A stretch of DNA of 13,952 nucleotides from JACQCF01 sp043742785 (GTDB taxonomy: Bacteria > Omnitrophota > Gorgyraeia > Zapsychrales > Fredricksoniimonadaceae), in assembly GCA_043742785.1 (NCBI GenBank), contig JAYTXU010000038.1, positions 1-13,952 of the forward strand, given 5' to 3'. The notes beneath the pieces were generated by a model, which saw only the letters and a list, made by a program, of their open reading frames with translations, was not told the origin of the DNA and made no database searches. A program made the position numbers and the translations under genes. Positions 6,398 through 13,150 of this stretch are shown here, piece by piece. How positions within the stretch are numbered: position 1 is the first letter of the stretch; each line of letters starts with the position of its first letter.

Positions 6398-7189
6398 TTA
6401 CCTTGCTGCGGATAGTGTTTGAACAAAACGAGCTGTTTTTAATACCAAGTTCTTATCTTTAGCGTTTTTCAGGATTTCTTTAACGATTGCACTACCGACA
6501 ATAACCCCATCAGCCACCTTACAGACAGCATTCACTTGTTCTTTATTTGAAACACCAAAACCGACACATACTGGTTTATTTGTTAATTTCTTAATTCGCT
6601 TTAAATGAGAGAACGACGATGCTGGAATGGATTGACTTGCTCCTGTCACCCCTGTTAGAGAAACATAATAGATAAACCCGCTTGAAGCTTGAGCAATCTT
6701 CTTAACTCGATCATCACTGGTTGTGGGGGCTATAAAAAAGATGGTTGCTAAATTTGCCTTCTGAGAAGCGCTTATTAACTCGTGCGCTTCAAAGGGCGGA
6801 AGATCAGGAATAATAACTCCATCTACTCCACAAGCTTTGGCATCTTTAACAAACTTCTCTTCACCATACTGAAAAATAATATTGTAATAAGTCATCAAAC
6901 ATAACGGAATTTGAGTCTTTAAACGAAGACTGCGGACTAAATCTAAAACCTTCTTAAGCGACGTTCCTTTTTGTAACGCCCTCATGGAAGATGCTTGAAT
7001 GGTTGGGCCATCCGCTAAAGGATCAGAAAAAGGAACTCCTAACTCAATAATATCCACACCAGGTTTTTCAAAGCTTAAGACTAGATCATAGGTCGTTTTT
7101 AAATCAGGATCTCCAGCAGTGATAAAAGCAATAAAGGCTTTTTTCTTCTCTTGGCGTAATTTCTTAAATGTTTGATCGATTCTGTTCAT
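6398..7189 (-). CDS. trpA: Tryptophan synthase alpha subunit
   Basis: TrpA cleaves indole-3-glycerol phosphate to indole and glyceraldehyde 3-phosphate and channels indole to TrpB in the alpha2-beta2 complex. The 263 residues match the normal family length. The catalytic pair is present at Glu49 (in IIELGVPFSDP) and Asp60 (in LADGP), exactly the positions known for the Salmonella enzyme. The phosphate-binding GFGVS and GSAIVK segments are near the C-terminus. The ATG overlaps the trpB stop by 4 nt, so the two subunits are translationally coupled. The M16 peptidase starts 1 nt after the stop. No other tryptophan gene is in the window, so the rest of the pathway is either elsewhere or absent. 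Confidence 0.97.
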   Translation of the reverse strand: MNRIDQTFKKLRQEKKKAFIAFITAGDPDLKTTYDLVLSFEKPGVDIIELGVPFSDPLADGPTIQASSMRALQKGTSLKKVLDLVRSLRLKTQIPLCLMTYYNIIFQYGEEKFVKDAKACGVDGVIIPDLPPFEAHELISASQKANLATIFFIAPTTSDDRVKKIAQASSGFIYYVSLTGVTGASQSIPASSFSHLKRIKKLTNKPVCVGFGVSNKEQVNAVCKVADGVIVGSAIVKEILKNAKDKNLVLKTARFVQTLSAAR

Positions 7190-8376
7190 AAAAATTTTGA
7201 AATTTGATTCATGTCTTTATCACCACGGCCAGAGAGGCAGACAATCACAGACTTCTTTCCTTTAACACGACGGGCTAATCTTTCTAAATACGCTATCGCA
7301 TGAGCGGTTTCAAGCGCTGGAATAATTCCCTCTAATCTAGATAAAAGTTTTAAACCAAGAACCGCTTCCTTATCATTTACAGAAACATATTCCGCTCGAC
7401 CACTAGCTTGATAATAGGAATGTTCAGGACCAACCCCTGGATAATCTAAACCAGCCGCCACTGAATGAGCAATTTGAATTTGACCATTATGATCCTGCAA
7501 GAGCATACTCTTAGAGCCATGCAAAATGCCAACCTTACCCTTTGTTAAGGTAGCGGAATGGGCATGGCTATTAACTCCATGACCGGCCGCCTCAACACCA
7601 ATCATTTTGACTGTCTTATCATTATAAAATGCATGAAATAAACCCATAGCATTGCTGCCGCCGCCGACACAAGCAACCAAATAATCCGGCAGCTTTTTTT
7701 CTTTTGCTAAAAATTGCCGACGCGCTTCTTGACCAATAATCGATTGAAAGGTTCTCACCATGACAGGGTACGGATGAAATCCAGCCACAGAACCAATAAT
7801 ATAAAAAGTATCGTGCACATTAGTCACCCAATCACGAACCGCTTCATTCATCGCATCTTTGAGTGTCTTTGAACCGCTTTCAACAGGCCTTACTTCTGCA
7901 CCCATTAATTTCATACGAACAACATTCAAGGATTGACGCTCTACGTCTTCAGCTCCCATATAAATCACACATTTAAGTCCAAACAAAGCCGCTGCTGTAG
8001 CTGTTGCCACTCCATGCTGACCAGCCCCCGTCTCAGCAATAATACGCGTCTTCCCCATACGTCTTGCAACAATAATTTGCCCTAACGTATTATTAATTTT
8101 ATGAGCACCTGTATGAAGTAAATCTTCACGCTTAAGATAAACATTAAGAGTCTTTAAATGAGCGCTTAAACGCTTAGCCTGATATAAATTCGTTGGTCGT
8201 CCAGCATACTCCTTTAGATAGAAATCAAATTCTTTTTGAAAGGTCTTATCTTTCTTAATTTTCTGGAACTCTTTCTCTAAATCAATCAAAAGACCCATCA
8301 AGGTCTCTGGCGCATAGCAACCGCCGAAAACTCCATAATGTCCTGATTTATCTGGAAACTCTTTATTGATTTTCAT
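7186..8376 (-). CDS. trpB: Tryptophan synthase beta subunit
   Basis: TrpB is a PLP enzyme that condenses indole with L-serine to form tryptophan. The 396 residues are standard for TrpB1. The PLP-binding lysine is Lys93 in HTGAHKINN, the catalytic Glu is at about 115 in AETGAGQHG, and the phosphate-binding glycine loop GGGSNAMG is at 238-245. The N-terminus (GHYGVFGGCYAPETL) is of the TrpA-partnered type, so a TrpB2 stand-alone enzyme is unlikely. The ATG at 8376 overlaps the end of the DUF3108 gene by 14 nt and has only a weak Shine-Dalgarno sequence, so coupling to the upstream gene is likely. No leader peptide or trp attenuator is visible; the pair seems to depend on an upstream promoter. 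Confidence 0.97.
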   Translation of the reverse strand: MKINKEFPDKSGHYGVFGGCYAPETLMGLLIDLEKEFQKIKKDKTFQKEFDFYLKEYAGRPTNLYQAKRLSAHLKTLNVYLKREDLLHTGAHKINNTLGQIIVARRMGKTRIIAETGAGQHGVATATAAALFGLKCVIYMGAEDVERQSLNVVRMKLMGAEVRPVESGSKTLKDAMNEAVRDWVTNVHDTFYIIGSVAGFHPYPVMVRTFQSIIGQEARRQFLAKEKKLPDYLVACVGGGSNAMGLFHAFYNDKTVKMIGVEAAGHGVNSHAHSATLTKGKVGILHGSKSMLLQDHNGQIQIAHSVAAGLDYPGVGPEHSYYQASGRAEYVSVNDKEAVLGLKLLSRLEGIIPALETAHAIAYLERLARRVKGKKSVIVCLSGRGDKDMNQISKFL

Positions 8377-9040
8377 ATTTCGTCATGACCATTACTGTAT
8401 TGGCCACTCCTATGGCTCCACTAATGCGAAGCGGTAATTTCTTGTCAGATGAATCAAACCAAATCTTATACTTAGCAGGATTACTTTCCATATAAAATGC
8501 GTTATATTTTTCTCCTGCAATTTTCAAAGGAACCTGCTTAATCATTTTGATCATAATATCTTTTGTTGGCAGATGAACATCAAAAGAATCGCTCAATTTA
8601 AAGTTGCCCTCTTGACGATAGCGATAAATAAACGCGTAAATATTATCCATTCCGCCTTTTTTGTCAATGCTTTGTTCACTTTGAGAACTCCCCACATTTT
8701 TAACAATCTTCAAATGCCCATCGGAATACCCTTCTTCAATTTTTTCTTTATTACCAAAAATATTTAAATCCCTAAGCACGGCCACCGGTTTTAAAGTGCT
8801 TGGATTTAAATAAATCTTCTCCTCATCATAGAAATTAAAACCCTTTGCATGAAAAACAATAAGCACAGCCTTTTGTTGTTGATACTCTACTTCTCCCACA
8901 AAAGTCAGACTGGCTTCGCCAATCTTTAAACCCATTTGAACAACGTTATAATAAATCTTTTCTCCACTCTTAAACGCTTGGGCAGAAGCATTCATGGAAA
9001 AAACAACAACAAATAAAAGAATCAAAAATATCTTTTTCAC
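8363..9040 (-). CDS. DUF3108 exported protein
   Basis: This is a 225-residue protein with an N-terminal signal peptide: basic KK, a hydrophobic core at residues 4-14 and a likely cleavage after ASA (18-20), before QAFKSGEKIYY. The mature part has the DUF3108 pattern: S-G-E-K-x-x-Y-x-V near the start, a G-x-K-I-G-E-A-S-L-x-F stretch, and later PTKDIM and KIWFDSSDKKLPLRI. It should be exported across the cytoplasmic membrane and adopt a beta-rich fold; the molecular function of the family is unknown. It starts at GTG 9040, overlapping the M20 peptidase stop by 4 nt, and ends 14 nt inside trpB. Its place just before trpB is not explained by a tryptophan role. Confidence 0.88.
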   Translation of the reverse strand: MKKIFLILLFVVVFSMNASAQAFKSGEKIYYNVVQMGLKIGEASLTFVGEVEYQQQKAVLIVFHAKGFNFYDEEKIYLNPSTLKPVAVLRDLNIFGNKEKIEEGYSDGHLKIVKNVGSSQSEQSIDKKGGMDNIYAFIYRYRQEGNFKLSDSFDVHLPTKDIMIKMIKQVPLKIAGEKYNAFYMESNPAKYKIWFDSSDKKLPLRISGAIGVANTVMVMTKYENQ

Positions 9041-10179
9041 TTAGTATCGTATTCTTTGAGATAAGCCTCTAAGACTCTAGCTCCATCATAAAGAGTTTTA
9101 ATCACCGCATATTCATCATTGGCATGAATAACGCCGTGCGCGCCCCAGCCAGTTGAAAAAGCAGGAATTCCATAATCCTGGAAAAAAGTAATGACCGTTG
9201 CTCCCTGACTACCCACTAATTTAGCTTCAATGCCCATTTTACGACAGACATCCACATAAGTCTTTACAAAAGGATGTTTGGGATTTAATTCATAAGGCTT
9301 TTGACTATCATCGATAATGACTTTAAAGTTCTTTGTTTCTTTAGCAATAATAGATTCTACTTCTTTAAGCACGCCTTTAGCGGTCATCCCAGGAAGAAAA
9401 CGAATATCAAGCGCAAACTCACAAAAATCTGCCACCATATTCACCTTATCACCACCGCGAATGGTACCGATATTCTTAGTGGGCGGAACAAGCAATGGAT
9501 GCTTCTTAAATTTAAATTGATGCGCAATCAGACGATTAATCACACGGCTAGCAATCTCGATGGCATTAATCCCTCTCCAATTGTAAGCCCCATGAGCCTT
9601 TTTCCCAAAAATCTGAACACGGCAGTGGAAAAGACCTTTTTGAGCCACAACACAATCAAACTCTTCAGAATCTGTAATCATAGCAACCTTAGGACGCAAT
9701 ACTCCCTTTTCTAATAAAGGTCTTATCCCTTGATGACTCCCAGTTTCTTCATCGACTGTAGCTGCAAAAATAACATCTCTTTTTAATTTAACGCCGTCCT
9801 CGACCAAAGAACGCAAAGCTTCCATTCCAACCGCAGCATTCCCTTTATCATCACTAGCTCCTCGTCCATAAATACGACCCTTATGAATCTCTCCTCCTGT
9901 AGGATTAAATTTCCAGCCAGTCCCAAAAGGAACCGTATCGATATGCGGTGTAATCAAGATGGCTTCTTGGCTAGCTTTCTTGCGAGGCCAAGATCCCCTC
10001 ATTGTTGCAATCACATTCGGACGATTCTTAGCATAGCTGATCATTTTCACATCAAGCCCTAGCGAACGCATATCTTTTTCAATAAAACGCGCCACTTCAA
10101 GCTCATTTCCTGGTGGATTAACGGAATTAAACTGTAATAATTTCTGTGTTAATTTAATTAATCGATCTTTTTTAACCAT
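9037..10179 (-). CDS. M20-family zinc peptidase/deacylase (ArgE/DapE/CPG2-like)
   Basis: This 380-residue protein is a two-domain M20 enzyme that hydrolyses amide bonds of acylated amino acids or small peptides. The co-catalytic metal site is complete: H79-x-D81 in ITPHIDTVP, the bridging Asp110 in GRGASDDKG, the general base Glu144 in TVDEETG, Asp170 in ITDSEEFD and His352 in HANDEY. The central insertion contains the dimerisation domain. Family annotations split between ArgE, DapE and dipeptidases, and the sequence alone does not decide. No signal peptide is present. The ATG at 10179 is 15 nt after the end of the four-cysteine small protein, with a purine-rich stretch (GAAGAAAAG) upstream. 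Its stop overlaps the DUF3108 GTG. Confidence 0.92.
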   Translation of the reverse strand: MVKKDRLIKLTQKLLQFNSVNPPGNELEVARFIEKDMRSLGLDVKMISYAKNRPNVIATMRGSWPRKKASQEAILITPHIDTVPFGTGWKFNPTGGEIHKGRIYGRGASDDKGNAAVGMEALRSLVEDGVKLKRDVIFAATVDEETGSHQGIRPLLEKGVLRPKVAMITDSEEFDCVVAQKGLFHCRVQIFGKKAHGAYNWRGINAIEIASRVINRLIAHQFKFKKHPLLVPPTKNIGTIRGGDKVNMVADFCEFALDIRFLPGMTAKGVLKEVESIIAKETKNFKVIIDDSQKPYELNPKHPFVKTYVDVCRKMGIEAKLVGSQGATVITFFQDYGIPAFSTGWGAHGVIHANDEYAVIKTLYDGARVLEAYLKEYDTK

Positions 10180-10194
10180 TCTTTTCTTCTTTCT

Positions 10195-10500
10195 TTATTC
10201 TAAAATTTCACGTGCTTTTAATTCACCTTCCACCTTCTTAAAATCATCATAATCCACAAAAACCAAATTCGGCCTTTCGTGAGAAATCTTAAGCATTTTA
10301 GGTAAATGCTCTCTAGGATTCATAAAAGCCAAATATTTAAATATATTTTTACAAGATGGACACTGCAAAGCATCCAATTTAATATCTATCTCCTTACAAC
10401 TACTGCAACTTCCAGAGAGAACTCCGTATAAAAGTGTGTGCGCTTTAATCTCATCAAAATAGAATTTCTTATATATTCGAAGAAAACGTTCGGAAGACAT
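10195..10500 (-). CDS. Small protein with two C-x2-C pairs (zinc-ribbon-like)
   Basis: This 101-residue protein has no named family that I recognise. It contains Cys32-x2-Cys35 and Cys47-x2-Cys50, spaced 11 residues apart, the layout of a compact zinc ribbon. The flanks are charged (an N-terminal basic helix at about 5-20 and an acidic/basic C-terminus), and a hydrophobic FKYLAFM follows the second pair. It is the first gene of the run that leads through the M20 peptidase, DUF3108, trpBA, M16, the Fe-S carrier and thiC. The ATG at 10500 has no Shine-Dalgarno sequence; TATAAT lies 8 nt upstream, suggesting a leaderless or very short-leader transcript. A nucleic-acid or protein-binding regulator is possible but only inferred. 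Confidence 0.75.
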   Translation of the reverse strand: MSSERFLRIYKKFYFDEIKAHTLLYGVLSGSCSSCKEIDIKLDALQCPSCKNIFKYLAFMNPREHLPKMLKISHERPNLVFVDYDDFKKVEGELKAREILE

Positions 10501-10507
10501 AGGTGGA

Positions 10508-10535
10508 ATTATAACATAAAAGCCGGGAGTGTCAT
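10508..10535 (-). promoter_or_regulatory. Near-consensus promoter with -10 box 8 nt before the start codon
   Basis: On the minus strand ATGACA (10530..10535) is followed after 16 nt by a perfect TATAAT (10508..10513); only 8 nt then separate it from the ATG at 10500. Transcription would start at or within 1-4 nt of the start codon, giving a leaderless mRNA. The -35 box overlaps the 3' arm of an inner stem in the candidate structured RNA, so the two elements may compete or share control. Confidence 0.55.
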
Positions 10536-10611
10536 CTGTCTTTATCTATGTCTGATGTGCCCCTAAGTATATCTGCAGGCCTTAGACTAATGATGACTTC
10601 ATCCGGCTTTC
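10518..10611 (-). ncRNA. Candidate structured leader or small RNA, about 94 nt
   Basis: The minus-strand transcript can fold with its ends paired. AAAGCCGG (10603..10610) and CCGGCUUU (10519..10526) make an 8-bp outer stem. Inside it, GUCAUC (10592..10597) pairs with GAUGAC (10531..10536), and CUAAG (10581..10585) with CUUAG (10563..10567). The 5' arm begins 2-4 nt after the start predicted from the upstream promoter (10620..10648). Coaxial nested stems with a GC-rich closing helix are what a riboswitch or small RNA looks like. I compared it by memory with TPP, c-di-GMP, c-di-AMP, fluoride, purine, ZTP, glycine, T-box, SRP RNA and tRNA consensus features and saw no match. The outer stem ends in UUUU, but the U-tract is short, so a terminator role is doubtful. 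Confidence 0.35.
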
Positions 10612-10619
10612 TATTAACG

Positions 10620-10648
10620 AATATAGCACTGATTTAAACTGAATGCAA
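10620..10648 (-). promoter_or_regulatory. Candidate promoter upstream of the structured RNA
   Basis: TTGCAT (10643..10648) and TATATT (10620..10625) on the minus strand are 17 nt apart, directly after the stop of the phosphatase gene. The -10 matches 5 of 6 positions, the -35 only 3 of 6. The predicted start (about 10612-10614) coincides with the 5' end of the folded element. Confidence 0.45.
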
Positions 10649-11521
10649 CTATTTGCATAAATTATTTTTCGACGACAAATGAACTATTTTAGACTTTATT
10701 TTAGAATAATTATTTTGACTAGATATTAAATAATATTCTTTCAATTCCCATGGCTTGAGTGAACGATTAAACAAATCTACATGCACAGTATCTATCAATT
10801 TTCCTGTCCCTACAGAGCGAAAATCTAATCCAGCCTTCCTGGCAATAGGCCAACTTCCAGCAAAATCCCATAAATTGCTTTTCATAAAACATCCCACCCC
10901 CCGACCAATAGCAGGCCAGCATAAATTAACAACTGCACAAGCATTAATCATGATATGAAAATCTTTATCTTTCCAAGCAAACTTATTAAAAAAAGTATCA
11001 TTACAAAAGAAAATGGATTTAGGTGAAAGTTGTTCTTCGATTGGTTTAATTCTTACTCTTATTTGTTTTGAAGTAAATGCGTTCTGCACATAATAAGCTT
11101 CTTTGCCATCACAATAAAAAAGCTCTTTTAAAACAGGAAAATAAACAACTCCTAACCATGGTTTGAGATCTTTAAGAAGACCCAGTGAAACACCAAACAT
11201 CGGCATACGATTCGCATACAAACGAGTCCCATCAATAGGATCTATCGCCCAAAGAAAAGATGTTTGATCTAAACGCTTTTGATTAAGATATTCGCCAATG
11301 TTAGGGTCTTCTTCATCAATCAAAAGATGAGCAGAATCTTTAAGAGTCCTTTTTAAAGCCTGATGACATAATTGAGATATTTTTTTATCAGCTAAAGTGA
11401 TAACGCTGAAATCTTTTTTTAAAGACGGTGAGCTTTTATTTAAATACTTAATAGCCACCTCTCCGGCAGCAGAGGCCATAGAAAGCATTTGATCAAGATA
11501 CTCTTGTGCGCTATTTCGCAT
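10649..11521 (-). CDS. Inositol-monophosphatase-superfamily phosphatase
   Basis: This is a 290-residue Mg-dependent phosphatase of the IMPase/SuhB/CysQ superfamily. The metal-binding signature DPIDGT is at residues 94-99, preceded by an acidic EED at 70-72, and the C-terminal metal Asp219 lies in LWDFAGSWP. Substrate could be an inositol phosphate, PAP or a histidinol- or sugar-phosphate; the sequence does not decide. The usual R-x-x-G-S motif before the last aspartate is not recognisable: the corresponding stretch reads NACAVVNLCWPAIGRG, so the substrate pocket may be altered. The lysine-rich C-terminal tail of about 40 residues is longer than average. The ATG at 11521 overlaps the FIST gene by 11 nt, implying translational coupling with that sensor. 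Confidence 0.9.
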   Translation of the reverse strand: MRNSAQEYLDQMLSMASAAGEVAIKYLNKSSPSLKKDFSVITLADKKISQLCHQALKRTLKDSAHLLIDEEDPNIGEYLNQKRLDQTSFLWAIDPIDGTRLYANRMPMFGVSLGLLKDLKPWLGVVYFPVLKELFYCDGKEAYYVQNAFTSKQIRVRIKPIEEQLSPKSIFFCNDTFFNKFAWKDKDFHIMINACAVVNLCWPAIGRGVGCFMKSNLWDFAGSWPIARKAGLDFRSVGTGKLIDTVHVDLFNRSLKPWELKEYYLISSQNNYSKIKSKIVHLSSKNNLCK

Positions 11522-12671
11522 AAAACAAAGCCATGCTGTTAGTAAATCCGTGAAGAAAATTAATACCAGCCACGGGCCCTATTTCTCCTGAACAAAAGAA
11601 ACCAGCGGCTGGAACCGGTCCTAAATGTTGTTGAATGATACGAATATCATGATTATGTTCTTTAAAAAGCCCTAACCCCCGACCATTACAAGAAAATACC
11701 AAAGCTCCTTGAGGAATTTGTTCTGTTTTTGTTTTTTGTAATCTTAAAAGCTCATGCAAATCTTCATTAGCAGTCTTGGCATCACGTAAATGGAACTGCA
11801 CCGTTTGTCCAACACTCACAAAATCACCAATAGCTCCAGCTCCGCTATTAGAATCAAGAGCCATCACAGGACGAATTAAGAAATCCCCTCGTTTAAACTT
11901 TTGCTGATTTTCGTTCATTGCAATACCAATAAAAACAGCTTCATGAGCTAAATGACGATCATAATCAGTACCCGCCTTAATCACCGACTCAATCACCTTA
12001 TAAAAAGATTTCCCAGCTAGTTCATAAATAATATTACCCTTTGCCTTTGTTATAACAAACGTTTCCCCTAATGGGCGACAACCCTGAGAGACCACTGTTT
12101 CAATTCTCACCGAACCGCTCAGAACAACCCCCATCAATCCTTCTTGATAAACCTGTCCATCTAGAATCAATATATTTTCCTGCGGGCCCGAAGCAGCGCT
12201 AGCTAAACCTCCTATAATTGAACAATTTTTATATGCTTGATTAAGAACTTTCAAGAAACGATTAGTATCAATAGCAAAAGGATCAGGTAAAACCAAGAAT
12301 GAGGGAGATTCATTAGGATAAACTTCAAAAAAATCATACAAAGCTTCAGATGTTTGTAAGCCTTCTAATTCAATCTGATTTAAATAAAATGGATTAATCG
12401 AAACCGAAGGTAAACGAGCTAATAACAAAGAAGCTGCTGGCCTGCCTTCTATTTCCCGTTCACTACCCACAATACCGGCACAAGTACAACAAAGAAAATG
12501 GCGGGCACCAATCTGTTTGGCTAAACTATTATAAAGTTTTACAGGATCATACGGTTGCCAAGGTGTGATAAAAAGAATAGCTAAATCAAAATGACCGCTT
12601 AAGCCCTCAGTCAGATCTTTTAGAATCTGCTCTTCATCCAAAGCCTCAGTAATACGGTTAATAAATTGCAT
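11511..12671 (-). CDS. FIST-domain sensory protein (FIST_N + FIST_C)
   Basis: This 386-residue protein is made of the FIST N domain (about 20-215) and FIST_C domain (about 220-365). The C-terminal half carries the family-like GALVFSCNGRG and the terminal GFFCSGEIGP-x-x-G. FIST domains are known as small-molecule-binding sensory modules, often proposed to bind amino acids. Here no histidine kinase, chemoreceptor or cyclase domain is fused, so output must go through another protein. No transmembrane segment or signal peptide is visible, so it should be cytoplasmic. The ATG at 12671 has no Shine-Dalgarno sequence but follows TATAAT by 6 nt. It overlaps the phosphatase downstream and lies 47 nt after the UspA gene. 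Confidence 0.88.
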   Translation of the reverse strand: MQFINRITEALDEEQILKDLTEGLSGHFDLAILFITPWQPYDPVKLYNSLAKQIGARHFLCCTCAGIVGSEREIEGRPAASLLLARLPSVSINPFYLNQIELEGLQTSEALYDFFEVYPNESPSFLVLPDPFAIDTNRFLKVLNQAYKNCSIIGGLASAASGPQENILILDGQVYQEGLMGVVLSGSVRIETVVSQGCRPLGETFVITKAKGNIIYELAGKSFYKVIESVIKAGTDYDRHLAHEAVFIGIAMNENQQKFKRGDFLIRPVMALDSNSGAGAIGDFVSVGQTVQFHLRDAKTANEDLHELLRLQKTKTEQIPQGALVFSCNGRGLGLFKEHNHDIRIIQQHLGPVPAAGFFCSGEIGPVAGINFLHGFTNSMALFYAK

Positions 12672-12677
12672 AGACTA

Positions 12678-12705
12678 ATTATAGGTTCTACGACGGGAAT
12701 TGCAA
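12678..12705 (-). promoter_or_regulatory. Promoter placing transcription start at the FIST start codon
   Basis: TTGCAA (12700..12705) and a perfect TATAAT (12678..12683) are 16 nt apart on the minus strand, in the short gap between the UspA and FIST genes. The A of the FIST ATG is the seventh base after the -10 box, exactly the usual +1 position, so the message would be leaderless. Confidence 0.6.
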
Positions 12706-12718
12706 CGACTTAAGGAAG

Positions 12719-13150
12719 TTATTTTTCACTAGAACGAATCATAAGGATAGGTATATTTGTTTTATGTCTCAAATTATCCGCCACAGAACCCAAGATAACG
12801 TCTTTCACAAATCCATGACCATGGGTGGCCATAGCAATCAAATCACAGCCTTCCGATTGAGCTATGTCTAAAATTCCTGCTACAGGTTCTTTACCTTGAA
12901 CTAAAATAGCCTTGGCCTTAAAACCATCCGCCACCAGACTCTTACAGATCGTATTCAAATAAGCGTGATCTTCAGTGATTTCTTGAGAATCTGCCAAATT
13001 AAGTTCACCCTGTAAACGTGCTACAAAACCATCAGCGACATGCACCAAGATCAACTCTGACCCAATGAGCTTTGCCAAAAATCGAATATGATCAAGAATG
13101 GCTTTATCCGTTGAAGAATTATCTAAAGGAATTAGTATTTTTTTATACAT
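12719..13150 (-). CDS. Universal stress protein, UspA family
   Basis: This is a 143-residue single Usp domain, a cytoplasmic nucleotide-binding fold that forms dimers and supports stress survival. It begins with the typical KKILIPLD (residues 3-10), and the C-terminal nucleotide loop reads ATHGHGFVKDVILGSVADN (about 108-126). In the ATP-binding G-x2-G-x(n)-G-S pattern the second glycine position is Phe here (GHGF), a variant common in this family, so ATP binding is likely but not certain. The ATG at 13150 overlaps the Nramp stop by 8 nt. That coupling suggests that Usp acts with the metal transporter, for instance as a cytoplasmic sensor, but the link is inference. It ends 47 nt before the FIST start, and no terminator is evident. 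Confidence 0.93.
   Translation of the reverse strand: MYKKILIPLDNSSTDKAILDHIRFLAKLIGSELILVHVADGFVARLQGELNLADSQEITEDHAYLNTICKSLVADGFKAKAILVQGKEPVAGILDIAQSEGCDLIAMATHGHGFVKDVILGSVADNLRHKTNIPILMIRSSEK

Noticed and set aside
6397..6426. Upstream TTG start for the M16 peptidase
   Set aside because: It would overlap trpA by 29 nt and add an atypical N-terminus; ATG 6396 has a ribosome binding site and fits the family start.
9301..9714. Long plus-strand open frame of 137 codons opposite the M20 peptidase gene
   Set aside because: It lies wholly antisense to a gene with complete M20 motifs and has no recognisable domain.
10501..10648. A tRNA or tRNA remnant in the gap, suggested by the paired ends
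   Set aside because: There is no T-loop GTTCGA-like sequence, anticodon arm of the right size or CCA-type end, and the outer pairing spans about 92 nt.
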